NCBI GenBank assembly: GCA_902538915.1
Contig: CACBGZ010000001.1
Span: 431,108-495,107 of the forward strand
Length of the DNA: 64,000 nt
DNA from: an uncultured Pelagibacteraceae bacterium
GTDB lineage: Bacteria > Pseudomonadota > Alphaproteobacteria > Pelagibacterales > Pelagibacteraceae
Reading direction: 5' to 3'
This document shows positions 18,531 to 29,754 of the stretch, piece after piece (positions within the stretch are counted from its first letter, which is position 1; each line of letters opens with the position of its first letter). The translations under genes were made by a program, and so were the position numbers. The notes beneath the pieces are model-generated. The model worked only from the letters and a program-made list of their open reading frames with translations. It did no database searches and was not told the origin of the DNA.

Positions 18531-19775
18531 TTATTTTAAAAAGTTATCAATTTCTTTTAAGTAATGTTTAAGTATTTGCTGTCCTAAACTATTAAGTTTT
18601 TTCTTAATATTTCTTTGGTTATTTGTAGAGGATAGCAATTTGTTTAAGATTTTACACATTCCGCTCTCTGTTGATACTACAAAAGAAATTTTTTGGGAAT
18701 TCAAGTAACTATATATTTCTTCAAAATTTGAAACATTTGGACCATGTAAAATATTACAACCATATCTTGCTGCCTCAAGAGGATTTTGACCACCATGTTT
18801 AATTAATGAGCCGCCTAAAAAAACATTCTTACAAAGAGAAAAAAAAGGTTTTGTTTGTCCATAAGAGTTAACTAGGTAGATATCAGTATCAATGGGTATT
18901 TTTTTGGCAGGTTCATTGAGGTGTGTTTTTAAACCCAGTTTATTTAGTTGAAATTTAATTGAATTAATTCTGTTAATATGTCTTGGTATTATTATTGTTA
19001 ATAAATTTTTATATTTCTGTTTTAATTTTTTATGAATAATACCGATAAAAACCTCCTCATCGTCATGCGTACTTGATGCACACCAGACTTTTTTTCTTTC
19101 TATAAATTTTTTTAGATTTTGCTTAATTTTGATACTTTCGAATTCAGACTGTGAGAATTTTAAATTACCAAAATATTTAAGGTTTTTGGCTCCAAGTTTT
19201 TTAAGATAAATTTTTGATTTAAAACTTGAGCACAAACATAAGTCAAATTTACTAAAAATAAAATTTGAAAAATTTTTAAATTTTCTCCATCTTTCAAAAG
19301 ATTTTGCTGTAATCCTGGCATTAAGTAAAATTGTAGGAACTTTTCTTTTTTTTAAATTGAGTAACATATTGGGCCAAATTTCAGAGTCTACAAATAAAGA
19401 TAAACTAGGTTGCCAATAATTCAAAAAATTTTGTGTATTTAGATTTGTATCTATTGGAAAAAATTGGTGTACTACTTTTTTAAATTTATAATTAGATATA
19501 ACTTTTGAGGAACTTAATGTGTTTGATGTAATTAAGATTTGAGCAATATTTTTTTTTTTTTCGTAATTTTCAATTAGGGGAACAATACTTTGAAATTCTC
19601 CCACACTTGCACCATGTATCCAAATTAGTTTACCTTTAATTTTTTTTTTTGTAAAAAAACAGAATTTTTCTTTATAACGTTTTGGGTCTTCTTTATTTCT
19701 TATTAATCTTAAAATTATTATTAAAGGTGATAAAAAATAAGCAATGTTAATTAAAATTCTATAGATTATTAACAT
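18531..19775 (-). CDS. waaA: 3-deoxy-D-manno-octulosonic acid (Kdo) transferase
   Basis: A 414-residue GT-B glycosyltransferase that attaches Kdo to lipid IVA. It has an N-terminal membrane anchor, WIHGASVGEFQSIVPLIE (residues about 53-70), the acceptor-domain SLFVDSEIWPNMLLNL, and the C-terminal donor-binding block FLGGSLIKHGGQNPLEAARYG (LGGSL...GGqNplE). Its stop and the msbA end share a base. Presence of WaaA with LpxK and an LpxL-like enzyme shows that the organism makes Kdo-lipid A. Confidence 0.96.
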   Translation of the reverse strand: MLIIYRILINIAYFLSPLIIILRLIRNKEDPKRYKEKFCFFTKKKIKGKLIWIHGASVGEFQSIVPLIENYEKKKNIAQILITSNTLSSSKVISNYKFKKVVHQFFPIDTNLNTQNFLNYWQPSLSLFVDSEIWPNMLLNLKKRKVPTILLNARITAKSFERWRKFKNFSNFIFSKFDLCLCSSFKSKIYLKKLGAKNLKYFGNLKFSQSEFESIKIKQNLKKFIERKKVWCASSTHDDEEVFIGIIHKKLKQKYKNLLTIIIPRHINRINSIKFQLNKLGLKTHLNEPAKKIPIDTDIYLVNSYGQTKPFFSLCKNVFLGGSLIKHGGQNPLEAARYGCNILHGPNVSNFEEIYSYLNSQKISFVVSTESGMCKILNKLLSSTNNQRNIKKKLNSLGQQILKHYLKEIDNFLK

Positions 19776-21514
19776 TATGATCTTTTGATTTGTTTATCAT
19801 AAAAGTTTTTGTAAATTTCAGAATTAGTTAATAATTCATTATGTTTGCCTTCGCCTACTACCTGGCCATTATCTATCACATAAATTTTATCTGAATTAAG
19901 AATTGTAGAAAGCCTGTGGGCAATAACGATAGTTGTCTTACCTTCTGTAAGAAAATTAATTGCACTTTGAATTTTACTTTCAGTTTCTGCATCTAAAGAG
20001 GATGTTGCTTCATCAAGTAATATAATTGAACTTTTTTTCAAAATAGCTCTAGCAATAGACAATCTTTGCTTTTCTCCTCCTGACAGCCTTATTCCATTTT
20101 CACCTATCATAGTTTCATATTTTTCTGGCAATTTATCTATAAACTCATTGGCAAAAGAAAATTTTGCTGCTTCAACAATTTCTTTGTCAGATGCTTCTAA
20201 ATTAGCATATGCAATATTATTTTTAATAGTGTCATCAAAAAGTGTTGTATCTTGGCTTACTAAAGAAATATTTTTTCTGACTGAGCTAATAGTTGATTTA
20301 TAGATTGATTGATTATCAATTTTTATGTCACCTGAATGTATATTATAAAATCTAGGTATTAAATTAAGTATTGTAGATTTACCAGCACCACTATGACCAA
20401 CTAATGAGGTCATTTTTTTTCCAGGTATTTGTAGGTTTATTGACTTTATTACCTGAAGTTGATCTTTTTGATATTCAAATGAAACATTTTCAAACTTAAC
20501 TTCTCCCTCTTTAAGCTCTAATTCTTCTGCATTTGAATCATCTTTTATTTCATTAACATCATCAATTATTGGTAGCACTCTTCTAGATCCTGTCAAACCT
20601 TGTTGGATTGTAATATTAAGGGTAGCTAAGGACCTAACTGGTTGATAAGCGAGCATCATAGCTGCAAGAAAAGAAAAAAAGTTACTAACTTCAAGTTCAT
20701 TTTTGACTACAAGTTTAGCAGAAACAAAGATTAAACATGCAATCATGATACCTGTTAAAACTTCCATTATAGGAGATGCCCTTACAAAAACTATATTTAT
20801 TTTTTTTGAAGTCTCTTTTAAAGTATTTATGTATTTTAATGCTCTTTCTTTTTCATAAGTTTCTTTTTGAAATATTTTCATTAACTTATGATTTTTGAAA
20901 ATTTCCATTAGATATGTGTTGAGAACACCAACTTTAAGCATTTGTTCATTAGTGACCTTACCAATTCTTTTACCTAAGGATTTTGCAGCTAAAGAGGCAA
21001 GAGGTATCATTATAATTGCAATTAAAGAAAGCTTCCAGTTTTGGTAAAACATAACTGATAACAAACCTATTAGTGTTAAACTGTCTTTGAAAAAATTTAG
21101 AATTGCTGTGCTTAATAAACTAGTAATCCAGTTAACATCGTTTATCAAATTTGTAATAAATTTCCCCGAGTGCTTTTCGTCAATTAATTTCGTATCAGCC
21201 TTAATTAATGAAGCAAACATATCAGTTTGAATTTCTTTTTTAACTTCCTCTGCAACGCCAATCATAATTACTTTTGCTAAGTAGAGTGAAATACCTTTGA
21301 TAGCAAAAGCAGCTATAATTAATAAAGGTATAGTAAATATCAACGTCGAAGATTGTTTAATAAATAATTCATTGATAGCAGGATCAAGTAGATATGCTAT
21401 TGCGGAAGTACTAACCGCTAAAAGGAGTGAAAAAAAAACTGATAAAAAAATTTTAGGTATATATTTTTTTGTGTAATCTCTGTAAAGTCTTTTGAAAATT
21501 TGAATTGATGTCAT
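19775..21514 (-). CDS. msbA: Lipid A export ABC transporter, MsbA-like
   Basis: A 579-residue half-transporter with six membrane segments in residues 1-320 fused to an ATPase domain. Walker A is GHSGAGKSTILN (about 372-383), the signature is LSGGEKQRLSIARAI, Walker B is IILLDEATSSLD, and the switch His lies in VIAHRLST. Full length compared with E. coli MsbA (582). Its place above waaA, lpxK and the acyltransferase points to lipid A flipping, though the family also contains drug exporters. Confidence 0.92.
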   Translation of the reverse strand: MTSIQIFKRLYRDYTKKYIPKIFLSVFFSLLLAVSTSAIAYLLDPAINELFIKQSSTLIFTIPLLIIAAFAIKGISLYLAKVIMIGVAEEVKKEIQTDMFASLIKADTKLIDEKHSGKFITNLINDVNWITSLLSTAILNFFKDSLTLIGLLSVMFYQNWKLSLIAIIMIPLASLAAKSLGKRIGKVTNEQMLKVGVLNTYLMEIFKNHKLMKIFQKETYEKERALKYINTLKETSKKINIVFVRASPIMEVLTGIMIACLIFVSAKLVVKNELEVSNFFSFLAAMMLAYQPVRSLATLNITIQQGLTGSRRVLPIIDDVNEIKDDSNAEELELKEGEVKFENVSFEYQKDQLQVIKSINLQIPGKKMTSLVGHSGAGKSTILNLIPRFYNIHSGDIKIDNQSIYKSTISSVRKNISLVSQDTTLFDDTIKNNIAYANLEASDKEIVEAAKFSFANEFIDKLPEKYETMIGENGIRLSGGEKQRLSIARAILKKSSIILLDEATSSLDAETESKIQSAINFLTEGKTTIVIAHRLSTILNSDKIYVIDNGQVVGEGKHNELLTNSEIYKNFYDKQIKRS

Positions 21515-21516
21515 TT

Positions 21517-22380
21517 TTAAAGTTTTCCAACTAAGATACTTGTTAGAACAATAAATCCCAAAAGGTTATTTGATTTGAATATTTGTAGGCAGTTTTTTGC
21601 GTCTTTAATATTTAAATTTTTAATTTGGTATAAAAATAAATGAAAAAAAATTAAAAATAAGAAGATATAAAAAAAATTATTCAAATTCATTAATATACCT
21701 ATAATTATTAAAGATATAAAAAATGTTAAGAAGCATAGTGTTAAAAATAAGTACGGTTTTTTTTTAAATTTTATTGAAGTTGATTTTAGTCCTATAATTT
21801 CGTCATCCTTTATATCTTGAAATCCATAAATAGTGTCATAAGCAAGTGTCCAAAATATGGCCCCTATGTAAAAGATAATTGGAACAAAACTTATGTTGTC
21901 AAAAATTGATGTCCAGCCAAGAATAAGACCATAGTTGAAAGTTATTCCAAGAAAAAGCTGAGGCCAATAGGTCAGTCTTTTCATGAGTGGATAAGTAAAA
22001 GCTAGTGGCATAGAGCCCAATGCAAGAATTATTGTAAAATAATTAAAATTTATCAAAACTAAAAAAGCTAAGATGCAAAGAATTATTGCGTAAAGTATTC
22101 CAATTTGAACTGAAATTTTACCAGAAGCTATAGGCCTATTTTTAGTTCGTGAAACTCTATTATCAAAATTTTTATCTAAAATATCATTTACTATGCACCC
22201 GGCTGATCTCATAAAAACTGACCCAAGAAAAAAAAGCAATAAATAAAAAAAATAGATATCTAAGTTATTAGAAAAATCATAGCCAATAGACAATCCCCAA
22301 GCACACGGCCAAAAAAGTAGCATATAGCCAATTGGTTTTTTTAATCTTGTAAGTTCAATAAATAAGCTTAATTGGTTCAT
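21517..22380 (-). CDS. ubiA: 4-hydroxybenzoate polyprenyltransferase
   Basis: A 287-residue integral membrane prenyltransferase of ubiquinone synthesis. The start at 22380 (MNQLSLFIELTRLKKPIGY) is chosen over an in-frame ATG 42 bases earlier because the family begins here. The first aspartate motif is CIVNDILDKNFDNRVSRTKN (with NRPIASG after it) and the second is YDTIYGFQDIKDDE. About eight hydrophobic segments follow. Ubiquinone is the substrate pool of the cytochrome bc1 complex encoded at the other end of the window. It is divergent from the DUF2721 gene with 52 bases between starts. Confidence 0.95.
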   Translation of the reverse strand: MNQLSLFIELTRLKKPIGYMLLFWPCAWGLSIGYDFSNNLDIYFFYLLLFFLGSVFMRSAGCIVNDILDKNFDNRVSRTKNRPIASGKISVQIGILYAIILCILAFLVLINFNYFTIILALGSMPLAFTYPLMKRLTYWPQLFLGITFNYGLILGWTSIFDNISFVPIIFYIGAIFWTLAYDTIYGFQDIKDDEIIGLKSTSIKFKKKPYLFLTLCFLTFFISLIIIGILMNLNNFFYIFLFLIFFHLFLYQIKNLNIKDAKNCLQIFKSNNLLGFIVLTSILVGKL

Positions 22381-22432
22381 AAAATTTTTCTTGTAAATAA
22401 CAAACGCAAGATTGATAATCAAACTGATTCGT

Positions 22433-22837
22433 ATGAATATAGATTACACTGTAACAGCCTTGATGTTTCCAGCAATTCCTTTATTGATGGCTGTATATAG
22501 TAATAGATTTCACACTTTAAGCAATTTAATCAGAAAATTACACGATGAACATGTTTATGAGAAACACATACCACCAGAATGGAAAAAACAATTTTTAAAT
22601 CTTAGCTCAAGAATTAGTCTTTTGAGATGGACAATTTTATTTGCAGCTTTTGGTTTTTTATTTAATATGTTAACAGTGTTTGCTCTTTATCTTGATGAGG
22701 TTTTCATGGCGCGAGTAATTTTTGGTTCTTGTTGTTTATCTATGATTATCTCAATAATTTTTTTTATAAGAGAAATTCATATTTCAACAAATGCACTTAG
22801 ACTTCATATGTCAGATATGGATGTTAATCTAGATTAA
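22433..22837 (+). CDS. DUF2721 membrane protein
   Basis: A 134-residue protein from ATG 22433; an ATG seven codons earlier is also possible. The N-terminal block PAIPLLMAVYSNRFHTLSNL (with IRKLHDEH after it) matches the DUF2721 family. Two hydrophobic segments (about residues 66-86 and 96-115) follow. The function of the family is unknown. Its end overlaps the convergent quinone reductase gene by four bases. Confidence 0.85.
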   Translation: MNIDYTVTALMFPAIPLLMAVYSNRFHTLSNLIRKLHDEHVYEKHIPPEWKKQFLNLSSRISLLRWTILFAAFGFLFNMLTVFALYLDEVFMARVIFGSCCLSMIISIIFFIREIHISTNALRLHMSDMDVNLD

Positions 22838-23805
22838 GGAATTATTACAGCTGGACCTGTTAATAATCTTGCCTCTAAATCCTTGTGTGCTTGAGCAGCA
22901 TCTTGTAGAGAATATTTCTTAGAAATTTTTATTTCAAATTTTTTAGACACAACAGCTTCAAAAACTTTTTTTGCTGACTCTACTAGCTCATCTCTTTTAA
23001 TAGTATAATGTGCAATAGATGGTCTCGTAAAAAAAAGACCTTTTGCATTTATGTCTTTTTTTACATCAATTGTATCAACATAACCCGAAGCATTACCAAA
23101 TGCTACCATCATTCCTCTAATCTTTAAAGTTTCAATTGATCCTTTGAATGTCTTTATACCTACACCGTCGTATACGACATCAATTCCGTTTTTACCTACA
23201 ATTTTTTCAACTTCATCTACAAAATTTTTTTCAGAATAATTTATAACATGGTGGCAACCATTTTTTTTTGCAATTTCTTCTTTAGTTTTTGATCCAACTG
23301 TTCCGATTACCTCTGCACCCAAAGAATTAGCCCAAGGACATAAAATTTGACCAAGACCCCCAGCAGCAGCATGATATAAAACTTTATCACCTTTTTTTAA
23401 AGGATATGCTCTATGTAACAAATATTCTGCTGTTATTCCTTTTAATGTAACACAGGATGCTACTTCATCAGACACATCATCAGGCACAGAAACTAACTTT
23501 TCCTCAGGCATAATTTGTTTTTCTGAGTAAGCACCAATAGGCATTGAGGCATGAGCAACCCTATCACCAACTTTAAAAAGTTTTACCTCTGACCCAACTT
23601 CTTCAATTACACCACAAGCTTCTAAACCAATACCGCTAGGTAATGGAATTGGGTATAGACCTGTTCGATGATAAATATCTATAAAATTAAGACCAATTGA
23701 TAAATTTTTAATTAAAACCTCCTTAGGTCCAGGTTTTCCTAACTCAACATTTTGAATAACTAAAACTTCAGGCCCGCCAAACTTATCTATTTGAATTGAT
23801 TTCAT
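22834..23805 (-). CDS. NADPH:quinone reductase, zeta-crystallin type
   Basis: A 323-residue member of the zinc-free medium-chain dehydrogenase family. It starts MKSIQIDKFGGPEVL. It has NFIDIYHRTGLYPIPLPSG (residues about 38-56), the nucleotide-binding YHAAAGGLGQILCPWA (about 144-159), and VVYDGVGIKTF. These match QOR1-type quinone oxidoreductases that use NADPH. It is three bases downstream of the pirin gene, so they are probably co-transcribed in a small redox cluster with the CDGSH and dehalogenase genes. Confidence 0.92.
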   Translation of the reverse strand: MKSIQIDKFGGPEVLVIQNVELGKPGPKEVLIKNLSIGLNFIDIYHRTGLYPIPLPSGIGLEACGVIEEVGSEVKLFKVGDRVAHASMPIGAYSEKQIMPEEKLVSVPDDVSDEVASCVTLKGITAEYLLHRAYPLKKGDKVLYHAAAGGLGQILCPWANSLGAEVIGTVGSKTKEEIAKKNGCHHVINYSEKNFVDEVEKIVGKNGIDVVYDGVGIKTFKGSIETLKIRGMMVAFGNASGYVDTIDVKKDINAKGLFFTRPSIAHYTIKRDELVESAKKVFEAVVSKKFEIKISKKYSLQDAAQAHKDLEARLLTGPAVIIP

Positions 23806-23808
23806 TAT

Positions 23809-24645
23809 TTATTTTACAAATGTGCCATTATGATAATCCTGAACAGCTTGTAATATCTCTGCTTTAGTATTCATTACAAACGGCCCACCCCTAGCTATTT
23901 CCTCATTAATAGGTTTTCCTGAAATAACTAAAAATTTTGCACTTGAAACAGCTTTAACATTTAATACTTCACCTTTTGAGAGCAAGATTAGAGTGCTATC
24001 TTTAATTTTTTTATGATCCTTTTCACCAATTATTATCTCTCCATTTATTAAGTATATAAATGAATTGTGAGTAGAGGGTAAGCTAAACTTAAATTCTTTT
24101 GTCTCATTGAGTTCAACATCTAAATAAAAAGGCTCTACATTATGTCCTTTAACTGGACCTTCTGCTTTTTCAAATTTACCCGCAATAACTTTGACACGTT
24201 TATCATCATCTATATGAACACTCATTTGTTTTGCATCAATATAAATATACTCTGGTTTGCTCATTTTTAATTTTGCAGGCATATTAATCCATAATTGAAA
24301 TCCATGAAGTTTACCCTCTTTCATTCCTGGCATTTCTGAATGTATAATACCACTACCAGTTTTCATCCATTGAACATCGCCGGCAGTCATTTTACCTTTA
24401 CCACCAGTACTGTCTTCATGTTCAAAATTTCCTGCCAACATATAAGTAACAGTTTCAATTCCTCTGTGTGGATGTGGAGGAAACCCAGCAACATAATCTT
24501 CACTATTTTCTGAACCAAATTCATCCAACATTAAAAAAGGATCAAAATAATTTGGTTCAACACCAATACTTCTTTTTAATTTAACTCCAGCTCCATCTGA
24601 TGCTGGAATAGGATCAATGATTTTACTAACTTCAATATTTTTCAT
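23809..24645 (-). CDS. Pirin family protein
   Basis: A 278-residue bicupin. The metal site appears as FPPHPHRGIETVTYML (two His) with HSEMPG later (His and Glu), together with the typical LMLDEFGSEN and GFQLWINMP segments. The ligand set His-His-His-Glu is complete, so iron binding and possibly quercetin-dioxygenase-like activity are plausible. Bacterial pirins have varied proposed roles. It is the second gene of a reverse cluster between a CDGSH protein and a quinone reductase, which hints at a redox or quinone link. Confidence 0.93.
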   Translation of the reverse strand: MKNIEVSKIIDPIPASDGAGVKLKRSIGVEPNYFDPFLMLDEFGSENSEDYVAGFPPHPHRGIETVTYMLAGNFEHEDSTGGKGKMTAGDVQWMKTGSGIIHSEMPGMKEGKLHGFQLWINMPAKLKMSKPEYIYIDAKQMSVHIDDDKRVKVIAGKFEKAEGPVKGHNVEPFYLDVELNETKEFKFSLPSTHNSFIYLINGEIIIGEKDHKKIKDSTLILLSKGEVLNVKAVSSAKFLVISGKPINEEIARGGPFVMNTKAEILQAVQDYHNGTFVK

Positions 24646-24683
24646 ATTGGAATTTAATAGTTAAAAAACAGAAATTTGCAATG

Positions 24684-24923
24684 TTACTTTTTATTATGTG
24701 AGCCGTCACAAAACGGCTGGTTATCAGTTTGTTTACAAGTGCAAAAAAACATCTTTTTAGTTGTTTCTGCTTTATATACAACAGGGTTAAATCCAGATCC
24801 TTTATGAGAGCCATCGCAAAATGGTTGTTTGGAACTTTGCCCACAGCTACACCAAAAGTAAGATTTACCTTCTTTGACCTCAATTTTTATTGCACTACTG
24901 CCAGCTCTCTGTCCCTTGACCAT
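24684..24923 (-). CDS. Small double CDGSH iron-sulfur protein
   Basis: A 79-residue protein with two CDGSH motifs: CSCGQSSKQPFCDGSH (residues about 25-40) and CTCKQTDNQPFCDGSH (about 61-76). Each has the C-x-C-x(n)-C-x3-H ligand set for a redox-active [2Fe-2S] cluster. The rest is short and basic. Bacterial two-motif members are believed to be electron carriers or cluster-transfer proteins. It lies between the haloacid dehalogenase and pirin genes on the same strand, with gaps of 18 and 38 bases. The annotated start ATG 24923 gives MVKGQRAGSSAIKIEV, a normal beta-strand opening. Confidence 0.93.
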   Translation of the reverse strand: MVKGQRAGSSAIKIEVKEGKSYFWCSCGQSSKQPFCDGSHKGSGFNPVVYKAETTKKMFFCTCKQTDNQPFCDGSHNKK

Positions 24924-24941
24924 GTTCTTCTTAAGTATTAT

Positions 24942-25604
24942 TTAAATTAAACTAACAAGCTCAGTTAAATCCTTTATTTGATTACTTGGTTTATAATCAA
25001 GGTTATCAAATATATTATTATTTCTATTCACCCAAATAGATTGGTAACCATAATTTCCTCCACCAGAAACATCCCAAGTGTTTGCACTTAAAAAAATAAC
25101 TTCACTATTTTTTATTTTATATTTTTTAATTGGTAAATCGTAGACTCTAGAATCTGGTTTATAAGTTCCAACCTCTTCTACGGAAAAAATGTCATCAAAT
25201 AATTTATCTAAGTTATTACTTTTGACCAGCTCATCTAATAGGGAAGGAGTCCCATTTGAAAGAATAGCTAATTTAAAATTCCTTCCTTTTAATTTTTTCA
25301 AAATTTCTGGAACTTCTTTAAAGGGTGAGAGAACTTTGTATAAATTCAATAATTCATTTTTCATAGAAGGATCTATACTAAAAGCCGTCATTGATTTGTC
25401 CAGGCTATCTTCCGTAATTTGCCAAAAATCTTTATGTCTTTTCATCAAACTTCTGAGCCAAGTATACTCTAACTGAGTAGTTCTCCAAAAGGTAGCAAAA
25501 CTCTCCCACTTATCTCCAATTTTATCTTTACATTTTTCTGCAGCAGAATTTACGTCAAACAATGTGCCATAAGCATCAAAAATTATTGCTTTAATATTTT
25601 TCAT
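24942..25604 (-). CDS. Haloacid dehalogenase type II
   Basis: A 220-residue HAD enzyme of the L-2-haloacid dehalogenase group. Motif I is IIFDAYGTLFDV with the nucleophile Asp near residue 10. Then come FWRTTQLEYTWLRSLM with the substrate Arg, LSNGTPSLLDELV, YKPDSRVYDL with the catalytic Lys, and FLSANTWDVSGGGNYGYQ. The full set expected for dehalogenation (rather than phosphatase) is present. It would hydrolyse short 2-haloacids to 2-hydroxyacids. It is divergent from rsmE with only 17 bases between starts and heads the redox cluster. Confidence 0.9.
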   Translation of the reverse strand: MKNIKAIIFDAYGTLFDVNSAAEKCKDKIGDKWESFATFWRTTQLEYTWLRSLMKRHKDFWQITEDSLDKSMTAFSIDPSMKNELLNLYKVLSPFKEVPEILKKLKGRNFKLAILSNGTPSLLDELVKSNNLDKLFDDIFSVEEVGTYKPDSRVYDLPIKKYKIKNSEVIFLSANTWDVSGGGNYGYQSIWVNRNNNIFDNLDYKPSNQIKDLTELVSLI

Positions 25605-25621
25605 AAATTAATTTAACACAA

Positions 25622-26320
25622 ATGAGCAATATTAGATTATTTTTTTTGAATTCACTGTCAGTGAATATGAATGGTAAGTTAGATAAGTCACAATCACATT
25701 ATCTAACAAAAGTAATGAGAATAAATGAAAATGAGGTCTTTTCGTTATTCAACAACAATGGTGAGTGGGTAGCTAAAATTTTAAGAATTTCAAAAAGTAT
25801 TGTTGAATTTAAAGTTATAAAAAAACTAAGACAAAAGGAAAAAATAAAAGAATTATGGTTGGCATTTTCTCCAATTAAATCAAATTATCAGAATTTTATG
25901 ATCCAAAAAGCTACGGAGTTGGGGGTTACGAAATTTATACCAATTATTTTTGAAAGGACTATTGTTAGAGAAATAAATAAAGAACGTTTTGAAAAAATAG
26001 TTATTGAAGCAAGCGAACAATCAAATCGTATTAACGTACCATTAATTGAACCTACTCAAAATTTAGATAATCTTTTAAAAAATTCAATGGACTTAATTTT
26101 TACAGACTTAAACTCGACTAACACTAAACTTGATAAATCAAAATTTTCAAATAAACCAGTTTGCATAATTATAGGACCAGAGGGTGATTTTACAGAAGCA
26201 GAAAGAGTGAAGATTCTCTCTTTTAGAGGAGTCCAGCCATTAAAAATCAATGAGAATATTTTAAGATCAGAAACGGCAGTGATATCTGCAATTTCAATCG
26301 TAAATTATGCAATTAATTGA
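25622..26320 (+). CDS. rsmE: 16S rRNA (uracil(1498)-N3)-methyltransferase
   Basis: A 232-residue SPOUT methyltransferase. An N-terminal PUA-like domain (HYLTKVMRINENEVFSLFNN) is followed by the knotted domain with KATELGVTKFIPI, EASEQSNRINVP and the SAM-binding IIGPEGDFTEAE with RSETAVISA. These are RsmE hallmarks. The length is typical. It ends 59 bases before ctaC on the same strand. Confidence 0.95.
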   Translation: MSNIRLFFLNSLSVNMNGKLDKSQSHYLTKVMRINENEVFSLFNNNGEWVAKILRISKSIVEFKVIKKLRQKEKIKELWLAFSPIKSNYQNFMIQKATELGVTKFIPIIFERTIVREINKERFEKIVIEASEQSNRINVPLIEPTQNLDNLLKNSMDLIFTDLNSTNTKLDKSKFSNKPVCIIIGPEGDFTEAERVKILSFRGVQPLKINENILRSETAVISAISIVNYAIN

Positions 26321-26379
26321 TAAATTGTCGCGAAAACTAAAGTGTAATTTTTATAAAAGAGCATTATATAGCTATTAAA

Positions 26380-27192
26380 ATGAAGACAATTTTTATTATA
26401 TTTTTAAGTCTTTTAATATCTAGTAGTGCTCTAGCAAACCAACCCTTTGATTGGCAACTAGGATTTCAAAAAGCTGCTTCAGAGTCTATGAGAGATATTG
26501 TTGCTTTCCATAACAATCTTTTATTACCAATTATTATTGCAATCAGCGTGTTTGTTTTATTTTTAATGTTATATGCTTGCATAAGATTTAGAGCCTCAGC
26601 AAATCCAAACCCATCCAAAAGAACACATAATGTTACTGTTGAAATTTTATGGACTTTAATACCATGTTTAATTTTAATTGTGATGGCAGTACCGTCATTT
26701 AAGATTTTATATAAACAAGATACTATCCCGAAAGCGGATCTAACAATAAAAGCGATTGGCTACCAATGGTATTGGGGTTATGAGTATCCAGACGAAAATA
26801 TAATTTTTGAGTCTTATATGATTGAGGATAAAGATCTAAAAGCTGATCAACCTAGATTACTTGCTGTAGATAATGAGGTTGTAGTTCCAGTAAATAAAGT
26901 TGTTAAAGTTCTGATAACAGCAAATGATGTATTACATGCCTGGGCTTTACCGGCATTTGGAGTTAAAAGAGACGCAGTGCCTGGAAGAATTAATGAAACA
27001 TGGTTTAAGGCAGAAAAAGAGGGAACATACTACGGCCAGTGTTCTGAACTTTGTGGAATCAAACATGCATTTATGCCAATCACAGTAAAAGTTGTGAGTG
27101 AGAAGGAATATCAAGATTGGCTGTCAGAGGCGCGAGTAAAATTTGCAAAAGATGAAATTAAAAATGATAAACTCAAAATAGCTAGTAGGTAA
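26380..27192 (+). CDS. ctaC: Cytochrome c oxidase subunit II
   Basis: A 270-residue subunit that takes electrons from cytochrome c through a binuclear CuA centre. An N-terminal signal peptide (MKTIFIIFLSLLISSSALA) is followed by two membrane helices (about residues 47-70 and 90-108). The electron-entry IGYQWYWGYEYP and the CuA site YYGQCSELCGIKHAFMPI (with an upstream HAWALPAFGVK) follow. First gene of a forward aa3 oxidase operon; three bases separate it from ctaD. No extra cytochrome c domain is fused. Confidence 0.97.
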   Translation: MKTIFIIFLSLLISSSALANQPFDWQLGFQKAASESMRDIVAFHNNLLLPIIIAISVFVLFLMLYACIRFRASANPNPSKRTHNVTVEILWTLIPCLILIVMAVPSFKILYKQDTIPKADLTIKAIGYQWYWGYEYPDENIIFESYMIEDKDLKADQPRLLAVDNEVVVPVNKVVKVLITANDVLHAWALPAFGVKRDAVPGRINETWFKAEKEGTYYGQCSELCGIKHAFMPITVKVVSEKEYQDWLSEARVKFAKDEIKNDKLKIASR

Positions 27193-28824
<1,632 letters not shown>

Positions 28825-28842
28825 ACTTAGAATATAAAATAC

Positions 28843-29754
28843 ATGAACAACGCACGGCTAAAAAAAAGAAGTTTAAGCCAAGAGGATTTATTTAACTTTT
28901 CAGAATTATTCAAACTAATGAAGCCGCGTGTAATGTCATTAGTTATTTTTACTTGTGCCGTTGGTTTATTAACAGCACCAAATGTCGTTTCAACCAAAGA
29001 TGCTATTATCGGAATTTTACTAGTTTCATTGGGTGCTGGTGCTGCTGGGGCGTTAAATATGTGGTACGAGTCTGACCTAGATGCTTTAATGTCTAGAACT
29101 TGTTTAAGACCAATACCAACTGGTAAAGTAAATAAGAACCAAGCACTAATATTTGGTTTAACTTTATCAGTCGTATCAGTTGTAGCATTAGATTATTTTA
29201 CCAATAGAATCTCAGCATCTATTTTATTATTAACTATATTATTTTATGTGTTTGTTTATACAATTTGGTTAAAAAGAAGAACCTCACAAAATATTGTTAT
29301 AGGCGGAGCTGCAGGAGCTTTCCCTCCTGTAATAGGGTGGACAATCGCCACAGGCTCAATGTCAATTGAACCATTAGCTTTTTTTCTAATAATATTTTTT
29401 TGGACCCCTTCTCATTTTTGGGCTTTAAGTTTGTACAAATCTGATGATTATCGCAAAGCTAAGATACCTATGCTTCCATTAACTAGCGGAATTGAAAGCA
29501 CTAAAATAAATATATTTGTTTACTCACTACTAATGTTGCCAACAATTATTTTTCCATACGTAATAGATTTTGTTGGATTAACATTTTTAATTCCATCATT
29601 ACTTTTAACGTTCTACTATAATTACTTATGTTATGAACTCCTTAACTTTAAAAAGAACAGATTTAGCCCTAAGTTTGCAAAAGCAATATTTGGATTTTCA
29701 ATACTATATTTGTTTTTGATTTTTGTTCTTTTTTTGATAGATAAGATTGTATGA
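28843..29754 (+). CDS. ctaB: Protohaem IX farnesyltransferase (haem O synthase)
   Basis: A 303-residue UbiA-superfamily membrane protein with about nine helices. The first aspartate motif is NMWYESDLDALMSRTCLRPI and the second region is HFWALSLYKSDDYRKAKIPM. MKPRVMSLVIFT at residues about 26-37 is the typical opening. It farnesylates haem b on the route to haem a for subunit I. It ends in ATGA, overlapping the start of a small membrane gene. Confidence 0.97.
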   Translation: MNNARLKKRSLSQEDLFNFSELFKLMKPRVMSLVIFTCAVGLLTAPNVVSTKDAIIGILLVSLGAGAAGALNMWYESDLDALMSRTCLRPIPTGKVNKNQALIFGLTLSVVSVVALDYFTNRISASILLLTILFYVFVYTIWLKRRTSQNIVIGGAAGAFPPVIGWTIATGSMSIEPLAFFLIIFFWTPSHFWALSLYKSDDYRKAKIPMLPLTSGIESTKINIFVYSLLMLPTIIFPYVIDFVGLTFLIPSLLLTFYYNYLCYELLNFKKNRFSPKFAKAIFGFSILYLFLIFVLFLIDKIV

